Below, piece after piece: positions 53,927 through 62,133 of a DNA stretch of 64,000 nt. The position numbers were made by a program, and so were the translations under genes. Origin of the DNA: Nitrospira sp. (GTDB lineage: Bacteria > Nitrospirota > Nitrospiria > Nitrospirales > Nitrospiraceae); contig CP092081.1 of assembly GCA_022226935.1 (NCBI GenBank), positions 466,540 through 530,539 of the forward strand. The letters run 5' to 3'. How positions within the stretch are numbered: the stretch's first letter is position 1; every line of letters starts with the position of its first letter. A model generated the notes under the pieces. It ran no database searches. It saw only the letters and a program-made list of their open reading frames with translations, and had not been told where the DNA came from.

Positions 53927-54736
53927 CTACTGCGCTCCCGCTTCCGCGACGGTCGTTTCCGCTCTGGCCTTGGCGATCTCCAGCACCGTGAGGATGGCGA
54001 AGGAGACGGCGAGGAGAGTCAAGGCTACGGCATTGGCCGCTACGTAATTAAAATCGACATAACTTTGATAGATGTGCAAGGTGGCAGTTTGCGTCAGCAA
54101 GAGGATATTGCCTGACACCACCAGGACGGCCCCGAATTCGCCGATCGCCCGCGCGACGGTGAGGGTGGCGCCATAGACCATCCCCCAGCGTAAGGCAGGG
54201 AGGGTCACCTTGAGAAAGACCTGCCACTCGTTGGCGCCTAGTGTTCGGGCCGCCTCTTCTTCTTCAGTTCCCAGTGTCTGCAGCAGCGGCGTGAGTTCTC
54301 GCACCATGAAGGGAAAGGTGACAAACAGGGTCGCGAGAATCATGGCGGGCAGCGCGAAGAGTATCTTGATATGTGCCTGGCCGAAGAACGCGCCGAGCAT
54401 GGTGTCCGGTCCGAAGAGCAGGATCAGCATGAAGCCGGCGATGACGGGCGATACGGCAAAGGGCAAGTCGATCACCCCGCTGACCAGGCTGCGGCCCCAG
54501 AACCGTTGACGGGCCAACACCAGCGCCGTGAGCGTGCCGAAGATCAGGTTGAGCACGAGGACGATCAGCGTGATTTCCGCGGTAAGCGTAAAGCCGTGCA
54601 CCGCTTCCGGCCGTGTGATCTCCGTCCAGAACGTCGTCAAACCCTCACTGAAACTCTGGCTTGCCATGTAGAGAATCGGGCCCACCAGCAGAACTAGGAA
54701 ATAGAGCCAGACGATCCCGATCAATAGCCAACGCAT
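53927..54736 (-). CDS. cysW: Sulfate ABC transporter permease CysW
   Basis: 269 aa, six membrane helices, starting RWLLIGIVWLYFLVLLVGP. The BPD permease loop EEEAARTLGANEWQVFLKVTLPAL binds the ATPase, and IGEFGAVLVVSGN is the CysW/CysT motif. Forms a heterodimeric channel with CysT, whose gene lies 48 bases upstream. Confidence 0.94.
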   Translation of the reverse strand: MRWLLIGIVWLYFLVLLVGPILYMASQSFSEGLTTFWTEITRPEAVHGFTLTAEITLIVLVLNLIFGTLTALVLARQRFWGRSLVSGVIDLPFAVSPVIAGFMLILLFGPDTMLGAFFGQAHIKILFALPAMILATLFVTFPFMVRELTPLLQTLGTEEEEAARTLGANEWQVFLKVTLPALRWGMVYGATLTVARAIGEFGAVLVVSGNILLLTQTATLHIYQSYVDFNYVAANAVALTLLAVSFAILTVLEIAKARAETTVAEAGAQ

Positions 54737-54784
54737 GCCCGCACTCCCCTGACATTCACCACGATCTCAAACCCGGCCGATCTT

Positions 54785-55666
54785 TCAATGTGCAGCCGTC
54801 GGCACTACGGAATCAGGCCCAGGCTGTTCATGCCGGCTCGACCAGCGAAACAGTTTAGGTAACCGTTCGCCGGGACGCCTGGTCAACCGTTCCAACAGCA
54901 GCAGCACCACAAACGAAATGAGCAGAATCAACACCGAGACGGAGGTCGCTGCCTGGGGGTTGTAGCTCTCGATTTCTCCGTAGACATACACCGACGCCAC
55001 CTGCGTCTTCATTGGGATATTGCCCGCCACGATGACGATGGAGCCGAATTCGCCGAGTGCGCGCACGAAGGTGAGGAACACGCCGGTCAGCAGTCCGGGC
55101 AGGACCGACGGGACGGTCACCTTCCAGAAGGTACTCCAGGGGCTCGCTCCGAGGGTGAATGCCGCTTCTTCCTGATCGCGTTCGAGTCCCATCAACACCG
55201 GCTGGAGTGAGCGAATCGTAAAGGGCATCGTGACAAACAGCATGGCCAGAATGATGCCAGGCTGGTTATACAGCACCGTCAGGCCACCCTGTTGAAGCCA
55301 GGTGCCAAGCACGCTGGTCGGGCCATAGATGGCGGCAATCATCAATCCGGCGACGAGTGTCGGAATGGCGAATGGCAGATCGACTAACGCATTCAAGAGC
55401 CAGCGGCCGGGAAATTCATACCGCACCAGCACGAGCGCCGAAAGGGTGCCGAAGACCGCATTGATGGCGGTGGCAATCGCGGAAGTCTCAATGGTCAACC
55501 ACAGTGCGGCTGCTGCTTGGGGGGCCGATAAATCCTGAATGAAGCGGTCCCATCCCGACGCGATGGATTGCTGCGTCAGGGTGGCCAGTGGAAGAAAAAT
55601 GAGGAGCAGGACATACCCCACAGCCGCGGACCGCAGTGCCACACTCAAGAGCATGTGTGAGGTCAT
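54785..55666 (-). CDS. cysT: Sulfate ABC transporter permease CysT (CysU)
   Basis: 293 aa, six helices. PLATLTQQSIASGWDRFIQDLS start, EEAAFTLGASPWSTFWKVTVPSVLP coupling loop and LGEFGSIVIVAGNIP motif. A C-terminal extension of about 25 residues (RHEQPGPDSVVPTAAH) is longer than usual. Partner of CysW; 145 bases separate it from the binding-protein gene, still in the same direction. Confidence 0.94.
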   Translation of the reverse strand: MTSHMLLSVALRSAAVGYVLLLIFLPLATLTQQSIASGWDRFIQDLSAPQAAAALWLTIETSAIATAINAVFGTLSALVLVRYEFPGRWLLNALVDLPFAIPTLVAGLMIAAIYGPTSVLGTWLQQGGLTVLYNQPGIILAMLFVTMPFTIRSLQPVLMGLERDQEEAAFTLGASPWSTFWKVTVPSVLPGLLTGVFLTFVRALGEFGSIVIVAGNIPMKTQVASVYVYGEIESYNPQAATSVSVLILLISFVVLLLLERLTRRPGERLPKLFRWSSRHEQPGPDSVVPTAAH

Positions 55667-55811
55667 GTGCTCGTTCCGTGTCTTTGTTGACGGTCATTTA
55701 TGTTCGGCATGCAATCATTTTCACCTTGGTGGCGATCATTGATAACCAGTTCATTCACAGGAGGCTCAACACGTCGGTCCAGCGCTGGCTGGCGTGTTCA
55801 GCATTCTGCGA

Positions 55812-56876
55812 TTATTTTTTTGAGACATCTTCGACAATCTTCGTCCACACACCCTGTGCGCCAAAGAGTTTGTTGCTCACTGATTCCCATCCTCCAAGGT
55901 CTGCAATGGTGAACAGCCGGGCCGGTTGCGGCAGGGCGGCACCCGATGCAGGAGCCGCTGTGCCACGGTCCAACGGTCGGAACCCCAATTCGATAAATGC
56001 GGCCTGCGCCTCCGGGCCATGGAGAAATGCCACGAACGCCTCGGCCAGATCCTTGGCCTTGTGCCGATCGGCATAGGTGTCGACCACCGCTGCTGGGTTT
56101 TCGATCCAGACCGTTTCAGCCGGCACAATGAGTTCGTAGGGACGTCCGCTCTTCACGCGCGGCAACAATTCGTTTTCATAGGTCACGATGACATCGCCGA
56201 CGCCGCGTTCGAAGGTCGTCACCGATTCCCGGCCGCTTTTATCCATGACCTTCACGTTGCGTTGGATGCGTGTGAGCAAGTCGACTGCTTGCGTCGCCGC
56301 CGCCTCCGGAGCCACCGGTTTGCCTGCCCGTTGCTCGGCGAGTTTCAGTCCTGCGCCATAAATCGCGATCACATCCCACATGGCCCCGCCGGACGTCTTG
56401 GGATTGGGATACAAGACTTCAACGCCGGGCCGTGCCGCGTCTTCCCAGCCCTTCACGCCTTTGGGATTGCCCTTCCGCACGCCGAGTGCCACGACCGAGG
56501 CGGAAATCATGCCTCCGTGCGGAGCCTTTCGCCAGTCATGGGTGATCAGGCCAGCTTTGGTGATTTGATCGACATCACCTTCCAGCGAGAGGACGGCGAC
56601 ATCCGCATCGAATCCACCGATGATGGCGCGGGCCTGGGCACCGGAAGCGCCGTAGGAGCTGCGCACGCGGACCTCTTGTCCGGTTTTCTGTTTCCAATAC
56701 CGTTGGAACGCGGGAATGATGTGTCGTTCATAGGCTTCCTTCGGCACGCTATAGGCCGCCAGAATCAAATCACGGGCTTCGGCTGCGTGGACGGGTGCGG
56801 CCGGGAACGTGAACAGACTCCAGGATACGGTGACGGTGAGTATCAGTGTCGTTATGGTATGGCCGGTGGTACGCAT
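55812..56876 (-). CDS. sbp: Sulfate-binding periplasmic protein
   Basis: 354 aa from ATG 56876, which overlaps the Rrf2 stop as TGATG; the longer frame to 57044 would run into that gene. Signal peptide ends near PVHAAEA. Family motifs: LILAAYSVPKEAYERHIIPAF, YGASGAQARAIIGGFDADVAVLSLEGDVD, NPKTSGGAMWDVIAIYGA, and DVIVTYENELL. Binds sulfate and delivers it to CysT-CysW. Translationally coupled to the regulator gene. Confidence 0.95.
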   Translation of the reverse strand: MRTTGHTITTLILTVTVSWSLFTFPAAPVHAAEARDLILAAYSVPKEAYERHIIPAFQRYWKQKTGQEVRVRSSYGASGAQARAIIGGFDADVAVLSLEGDVDQITKAGLITHDWRKAPHGGMISASVVALGVRKGNPKGVKGWEDAARPGVEVLYPNPKTSGGAMWDVIAIYGAGLKLAEQRAGKPVAPEAAATQAVDLLTRIQRNVKVMDKSGRESVTTFERGVGDVIVTYENELLPRVKSGRPYELIVPAETVWIENPAAVVDTYADRHKAKDLAEAFVAFLHGPEAQAAFIELGFRPLDRGTAAPASGAALPQPARLFTIADLGGWESVSNKLFGAQGVWTKIVEDVSKK

Positions 56877-57316
56877 CAGGATCCTTCCGCCAGTTGAGTA
56901 TGGGCAAATCGACTTAACGTGTAATGGTCGAGAATGTTGGCAATGGCATCGCGCACTTCTCCCATAGCCTGCTGTAATGGGCAGGACGGTTTGGCGGCGT
57001 AGGGACAGTCGGCGCATTTTTGATAGGCAGTTTTGCTGACGCAACTGATCGGCGCCAGTGGTCCGTCCAGAATGCGGATGACCTGCCCGAGCGTAATCTC
57101 TTCTGGCGATTTGATCAGCGAGTACCCGCCACGAATGCCGCGCCGGCTTGCCAGCAAGCCGGCGCGTTTGAGCGCGAGCAAAATCTGTTCGAGAAACTCC
57201 ACGGGAATGTTCTGGCGCTCGGCAATCTCATGCCGCTGGAGTACGCGGCCTCCATACGTCTCGCAGAGCTCGAGCAGTGCCCGGAGCCCGTATTCACTCT
57301 TTTTGGAGAACTTCAT
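56876..57316 (-). CDS. Rrf2-family regulator with four cysteines
   Basis: 146 aa. Winged helix at 1-80 (KKSEYGLRALLELC, EIAERQNIPVEFLEQIL, GIRGGYSLIKSPEEITL). The C-terminal region holds C92, C101, C104 and C112, close to the three Fe-S cysteines of IscR (spacing C-x5-C-x5-C) but with one extra and different gaps. It heads the sulfate operon, so a sulfur-responsive repressor like CymR, or an Fe-S sensor like IscR, is likely; CymR lacks these cysteines, which favours a cluster-binding protein. Operator not identified. Confidence 0.9.
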   Translation of the reverse strand: MKFSKKSEYGLRALLELCETYGGRVLQRHEIAERQNIPVEFLEQILLALKRAGLLASRRGIRGGYSLIKSPEEITLGQVIRILDGPLAPISCVSKTAYQKCADCPYAAKPSCPLQQAMGEVRDAIANILDHYTLSRFAHTQLAEGS

Positions 57317-57375
57317 GGTCGAGGCAGTTGTCTAGTGAGTTGCTCAAGATTTAGCAGAATAAACCTTGCCGATGT

Positions 57376-57397
57376 CCTGATTCAAGCGCCTTATGGC
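57376..57397. repeat. 22-bp direct repeat, left copy
   Basis: CCTGATTCAAGCGCCTT, then A, then TGGC. An otherwise identical copy with G at the variable position is at 58249-58270. The two copies enclose 851 bases of decayed sequence. Confidence 0.7.
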
Positions 57398-57456
57398 GGA
57401 GTCTCTACGCTTTCTCAAGAGTCTAGATGGCTGCGAATGAATAACAGAAATTCGCC

Positions 57457-57730
57457 TTGGCGGAAGACGACCTAGAGCGAGCCTGGAATACATTGGCGAA
57501 TCTTCCGGGACTCTCGGTCGAAGCTCGGTTCACACTAATCAATCAGTTGAACCAAAATCTTCCCGAGGTGGAGCGCGCGGAGTTGGCGTGGAGTCAGCGT
57601 GGAGTCAGCGTGGAGTCAGGTCATTGATAATCACGCGGACGTGTCACCGAGGATGGAACGGCTTGCTCTATTAGATTCACTGCCTGAATTAAACCGTGTC
57701 GCGAAGTGTGAAGAACGAAATCCTGGTTGA
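57457..57730 (+). pseudogene. Small gene broken by an 11-bp tandem triplication
   Basis: From TTG 57457 one frame reads AEDDLERAWNTLANLPGLS, then VEARFTLINQLNQNLPEVE and AELAWSQ, then stops soon after 57587. CGTGGAGTCAG occurs three times in tandem (57587-57597, 57598-57608, 57609-57619). With a single copy the frame continues as VIDNHADVSPRMERLALL then DSLPELNRVAKCEERNPG to TGA 57728-57730. The unit is not a multiple of three, so duplication explains the frameshift. The helical, Leu-rich protein is of unknown family. Confidence 0.55.
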
Positions 57731-58248
57731 GTTGATCAGGATGAAATTAAGATGCCCACGCTTATCCGATTCGCCGGCCCAGTATCGCTCTAATGCATGT
57801 TCCAGCAATAGATCCATGGCCAGTGCTCTGCTACAGGCCCATGCTGGTCCGGTCTCAAGACAAACGGTTGACCGCTCATGACCGCGCAGTCTCCTACAAC
57901 ATGGAGATCATGTGCCTCATTACCGAACGTCGTGGTTCAGGCGCTCATTCCTCAGAAAATCGCCCCGTGGCCTTTACTCGCGAATGGTTCTTCAACATCA
58001 AGGTCGCCAACTGGGCTGAAGGAGTACGGAAAGAAGACGACTACAGAATAGCCACTCCGATGATCAAGGGCGACAGCGATTGCGTCTCGTTTTTCCGTTT
58101 TTTGCGGAGGACGACTTTTACGTCGTACAGGGTCGCGCATGCCTTTATCTGTCCCGTATTGGCGAGCTGCTGGTGCGCGTTTAGCAGTATGTCGATCAAC
58201 GACTGCGAAGACGGCTGTTCTCTTTCTTCCCCCGCACCATTGGGCCCT

Positions 58249-58270
58249 CCTGATTCAAGCGCCTTGTGGC
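58249..58270. repeat. 22-bp direct repeat, right copy
   Basis: Same as the left copy at 57376-57397 except G for A at position 18. Possible insertion-site duplication, far longer than a transposase target duplication, so recombination or an att-like origin is as likely. Confidence 0.7.
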
Positions 58271-58432
58271 AATGCCACTGAATCGAACTGCGCGGCCCTT
58301 GCAGCAACATCGACAGTGCAACCCATTGAAAACGGAGGTTCAGTTTCTTGACACCCCGTAACCGTTCTTGCTAGCTTCAGCGTGATTTTTCTCCGTCACC
58401 ACGAGCAGCCTGCGGCTAGATCTGGACATCCG

Positions 58433-59353
58433 GTGAATTTCCAAGACCTCATTTTGACTCTGCATCGCTTCTGGGCCGATCGCGGGTGCGTCGTTCATCA
58501 ACCCTACGATTTGGAAATGGGCGCGGGCACGTTCCATCCCGCCACGTTTCTTCGTTCCCTGGGACCGGAACCCTGGGCCGCTGCCTATCCGCAAGCCTGC
58601 CGCCGTCCGACCGATGGCCGCTACGGCGAAAACCCCAACCGTATGCAGCATTACTACCAGTATCAGGTGGTCTTGAAACCCGCTCCGGACAATATTCAGG
58701 GTCTCTATCTGGAGAGCCTCAAGCAACTGGGCATCGATCCCAAGAAGCACGATATCCGGTTTGTGCAGGACGACTGGGAATCGCCGACGCTGGGTGCCTG
58801 GGGATTGGGATGGGAAGTGCGTCTCGACGGGATGGAGATTACCCAGTTTACGTATTTTCAAGAAATCGGCGGCATTCCGCTCAACCCGATCACCGGCGAA
58901 ATCACGTATGGGACTGAGCGCATCGCCATGTATCTGCAGCAGGTCGATAATGTGTATGACCTCCAGTGGACCGATGGCGTGACCTACGGCGACGTGCACC
59001 ACCGCAGCGAAGTGGAGTTTTCACGCTACAACTTCGAGGAGGGCGAGGTGCCCATGTTGATGGCTACCTTCCAAGCCTTCGAAGGGGAATGCCAGCGTCT
59101 GCTGGACAAGAAGTTGACGCTGCCGGCCTACGATTACTGCATCAAGACCTCGCACATGTTTAATCTGCTGGATGCGCGCGGGGCGATCAGCGTCACCGAG
59201 CGGACGTCCTACATCGCCAGGGTGCGGGCGTTGGCGCGGCGCTGCGCGGAATCGTATGTGGCTGACCGGGAGGCCATGGGCCATCCGTTGATCAAGCAAT
59301 CGGCTCGGACAGGTAAGGGAGCCACCAACCACTCACCGGTCACCACCAAGTAG
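58433..59353 (+). CDS. glyQ: Glycyl-tRNA synthetase alpha subunit
   Basis: 306 aa from GTG 58433 ([19 protein letters not shown]); the frame runs to 58382 but that segment is not family-like. Motifs: [54 protein letters not shown] and [21 protein letters not shown]. Class II catalytic subunit; pairs with GlyS as (alpha-beta)2. About ten residues longer at the C-terminus than the usual 290-300. Confidence 0.95.
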   Translation: MNFQDLILTLHRFWADRGCVVHQPYDLEMGAGTFHPATFLRSLGPEPWAAAYPQACRRPTDGRYGENPNRMQHYYQYQVVLKPAPDNIQGLYLESLKQLGIDPKKHDIRFVQDDWESPTLGAWGLGWEVRLDGMEITQFTYFQEIGGIPLNPITGEITYGTERIAMYLQQVDNVYDLQWTDGVTYGDVHHRSEVEFSRYNFEEGEVPMLMATFQAFEGECQRLLDKKLTLPAYDYCIKTSHMFNLLDARGAISVTERTSYIARVRALARRCAESYVADREAMGHPLIKQSARTGKGATNHSPVTTK

Positions 59354-59373
59354 CCTGCGGACCTTACTCCACG

Positions 59374-61575
59374 ATGCCATCTAAACAAACCAAGACCACG
59401 ACTGTTTCACGCGCGAAGACGCCGGCATCGGCCTCACGCGCCAAGACTCCCGCCACGACCGAATTGCTGCTCGAAATCGGGACGGAGGAGTTGCCCTATC
59501 AGTTTGTCGCTCCAGCGTTACGCGCCCTGCAGCAAGGGGCGGAGACGTTGCTGAAAGATTCGCGGCTCACCTATGGCAGCGTCCGGACGATGGGTACACC
59601 GCGGCGGCTCGTATTGCTCGTCGAAGGGCTGGCGCGACAGCAGGCCTCTGCCGTGAAAGAAGCCATGGGGCCCTCAAAGGCCGTGGCCTTCGATCAGTCG
59701 GGGCAGCCGACGAGAGCGGCCATTGGATTTGCCGCCGGCCAGGGCGTGCCCGTCGAGGCGCTGGAAGTGCGGCAGACGCCCAAAGGCGAGTATCTGTTTG
59801 CGGTGAAGCAGGAGAAGGGGCAGGCGGTGGTTGCGGTCCTGACGCAGGCCTTGCCGCAGTTGTTGGCCAAGTTGTCGTTCCCCAAGGCCATGCAGTGGAA
59901 CCAGACTGGGGTGCGCTTTGCCCGGCCGGTGCGTTGGTTGGTCGCGCTCTGCGGCGGCAAGGTTCTGCCGATTCAGTTCGCGACGATCAAAGCCGGCCAT
60001 TTCAGCCAGGGGCATCGGGTGCTGGGTGCCAAGGTGTCCAGTCCGAAGGGTTTTGCCGTCAAATCCATTGCACACTATTTGAAAGAGACCGAACGTCACA
60101 GCGTCATGGTCGATCAGGATCGCCGGCGGGCCATGATCCTTGATCAACTGGCCGCATTGGCCAAATCCGCCCGCGGGCATTTGCATCAGGATGATGAGCT
60201 CCTGGAGCAGGCTGTCTATATGGTGGAATGTCCCCTGACGATTCTCGGTTCCTTCAAGCCGCATTATCTCGCGCTCCCGAAAGAAATTCTGATGACCTCC
60301 ATGAAAGAGCACCAGGGATATTTTTCCCTCGTGGACTCCAAGGGCGCGTTGTTGCCGAATTTCCTCGCAGTCACGAATATGAAGTTGGCGAACATGCAGT
60401 TGATCCGTGAGGGCAACGAGCGGGTCCTGGCTGCGCGCTTGGCCGACGCGAAGTTTTTCTTCGACGAAGATCGCAAGACGTCGTTGGCGGATCGTGTGGC
60501 GAAACAGCTCGCGGTCACGTTTCACCAGAAGCTCGGCAGCCTCCATCAGAAGACCCAGCGCGTGGTGGCGGTGGCGGCGCATCTTGCCGGGCAGCTTGGT
60601 GACGACCAATTGGTTCACGACTGCCGGCGCGCGGCGGAACTCAGCAAGGCTGATTTGTTGACGGGGATCGTCGGCGAGTTTCCGACCCTGCAGGGCATGA
60701 TGGGCGGGGAGTATGCGAAACACGACGGGGAGTCGGCGACGGTCAGCGCGGCAATTCGAGAACAATATCTACCGCGGGCAATGGAAGGCGAGTTGCCGGA
60801 GTCGCTGGCAGGGAAGGTGCTCTCTCTCGCCGACCGCTTGGACAGCATTGCCGGATTCTTCCTGGTCGGCCTGGTTCCGAGCGGCTCCGAAGATCCCTTC
60901 GCCCTCAGGCGCCATGCCACGGCGATTGTGCGTATTCTCATCGAGAGCCGGTTGCGGCTCAATCTCGCGCAAGCTGTGCGGGTGGCCCAAGAAGGGTTGG
61001 CTCAACAAAATGTGTCGGCTGCGCCTCAGCCGGCCAAAGGCGGCGCGCCGGACGTCATCGGGTTTGTGTTTGAGCGAGTCCGCTTTTACGGCAAGAGTGC
61101 CCACCAATTGCGGGACGATGTGATGGAGGCCGTCCTGAAATCGGCCGATCGTCAGTCCCTCGATCTCGCCGACCTCTTCGACAAGATGCAATCGCTGCAG
61201 CAGATTACCTCGAGAGCGGAGTTCGATCCGTTGATCGTCGGATTCAAACGCGCGCACCGGCTGACGGAAAAGGAGCAGTGGGATCGCAAGCCGGTGGAAT
61301 CCGGGTTGTTCCGCGAGGCTGCCGAGTCTGCTTTGCATGAGACTGTGCACACGAGTCATGCGGCCTATGCGACGGCCATGCGCAGCGGAGGATACGGGCA
61401 GGCCTTGGACGTGCTGGTTCGGATGAAGAGTCCGATCGACGACTTTTTCAATGCGGTGATGGTCAATGCCGACGATCCGGCGGTGCGCGGCAACCGGCTG
61501 TCGCTCTTGAAAGCGGTCGATGATTTGTTCATGTCATTCGCTGATTTCTCCCAGATTATGGTACAAGGGACATAG
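59374..61575 (+). CDS. glyS: Glycyl-tRNA synthetase beta subunit
   Basis: 733 aa. The family start TELLLEIGTEELPYQF begins only at about residue 28; before it lies a basic leader with SRAKTPASA then SRAKTPAT, a repeated heptad. Motifs: GTPRRLVLLVEGL, FPKAMQWNQTGVRFARPVRWLVAL, MTSMKEHQGYFSL, and a late HD-like RDDVMEAVL region. Binds tRNA-Gly and supports GlyQ. 20 bases after glyQ. Confidence 0.95.
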   Translation: MPSKQTKTTTVSRAKTPASASRAKTPATTELLLEIGTEELPYQFVAPALRALQQGAETLLKDSRLTYGSVRTMGTPRRLVLLVEGLARQQASAVKEAMGPSKAVAFDQSGQPTRAAIGFAAGQGVPVEALEVRQTPKGEYLFAVKQEKGQAVVAVLTQALPQLLAKLSFPKAMQWNQTGVRFARPVRWLVALCGGKVLPIQFATIKAGHFSQGHRVLGAKVSSPKGFAVKSIAHYLKETERHSVMVDQDRRRAMILDQLAALAKSARGHLHQDDELLEQAVYMVECPLTILGSFKPHYLALPKEILMTSMKEHQGYFSLVDSKGALLPNFLAVTNMKLANMQLIREGNERVLAARLADAKFFFDEDRKTSLADRVAKQLAVTFHQKLGSLHQKTQRVVAVAAHLAGQLGDDQLVHDCRRAAELSKADLLTGIVGEFPTLQGMMGGEYAKHDGESATVSAAIREQYLPRAMEGELPESLAGKVLSLADRLDSIAGFFLVGLVPSGSEDPFALRRHATAIVRILIESRLRLNLAQAVRVAQEGLAQQNVSAAPQPAKGGAPDVIGFVFERVRFYGKSAHQLRDDVMEAVLKSADRQSLDLADLFDKMQSLQQITSRAEFDPLIVGFKRAHRLTEKEQWDRKPVESGLFREAAESALHETVHTSHAAYATAMRSGGYGQALDVLVRMKSPIDDFFNAVMVNADDPAVRGNRLSLLKAVDDLFMSFADFSQIMVQGT

Positions 61576-61589
61576 CGGATGGTGAACGT

Positions 61590-62108
61590 GTGGACGCAAC
61601 TTCAGAGAGCCTCCCTGAGTCACCCGAGGCAAGTGCCGCGGCTCAAGTAAGAGCGACCAAGGTCCGGCGGTTTGCGTCCGGCATCAGCGTCGTCATGATG
61701 GTGGTGTGCAACGCGGTCTTCCTGTTCGGCATCTGGGTGACCGGCCTCAATTTTGAGCGGCTGGTGCGGACTCCGGATATCTATGATTCCAGACAAGACA
61801 TTTGCTTGCGACTGGCCTACCAACATGTTCCGGGCTCGGAAAATCCCGTGCAGTTCTGTTCGGAGTGGCTCAACCTCGCCGATCCAACCGGAAAAACCCA
61901 TACGTTTCAGAAAGACGCACAACTCAAGCAGGGCGCAGACGGAACGTTCTATTTTGACTACGGACCGTTCGTGGACTACCGGCTGTTTGCGGTCGGCGCA
62001 TTCGTCGTGGGGATCATCGTGTGTGGCATTCGCGTGACCAGGCACGTCGTCAACCGCTATCGTATGCGACTGGAAGCCGCCGCCCGCCATTCGGTTCTGA
62101 CTCATTGA
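61590..62108 (+). CDS. Hypothetical protein with two membrane helices, 172 aa
   Basis: Starts GTG 61590. Hydrophilic N-terminus with Glu/Ser, helix 1 at about 30-52 (GISVVMMVVCNAVFLFGIWV), a periplasmic domain of about 85 residues with two cysteines (DICLRLAY, VQFCSEW) likely disulfide-linked, helix 2 at about 133-152 (LFAVGAFVVGIIVCGIRV) and a short basic tail. Unknown family. Lies between glyS and ppdK, 14 and 25 bases away, so it may be co-transcribed. Confidence 0.65.
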   Translation: MDATSESLPESPEASAAAQVRATKVRRFASGISVVMMVVCNAVFLFGIWVTGLNFERLVRTPDIYDSRQDICLRLAYQHVPGSENPVQFCSEWLNLADPTGKTHTFQKDAQLKQGADGTFYFDYGPFVDYRLFAVGAFVVGIIVCGIRVTRHVVNRYRMRLEAAARHSVLTH

Positions 62109-62133
62109 CCTCATAGCAGAAGGAGAGCGTCGC

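Larger units (their letters stand above)
57317..58432. other. Decayed intergenic region, 1116 bases
   Basis: Between the Rrf2 start and glyQ. Besides the broken gene and direct repeats described separately, several plus-strand frames (for example 57793-58281) show intermittent coding character but change frame and have no start site. I read this as gene remnants. No RNA gene or transposase was recognised. Confidence 0.55.

Noticed and set aside
57793-58281. 162-residue plus frame in the decayed region
   Set aside because: No start site, mixed composition and frame changes nearby; treated as remnant sequence and not as a gene.
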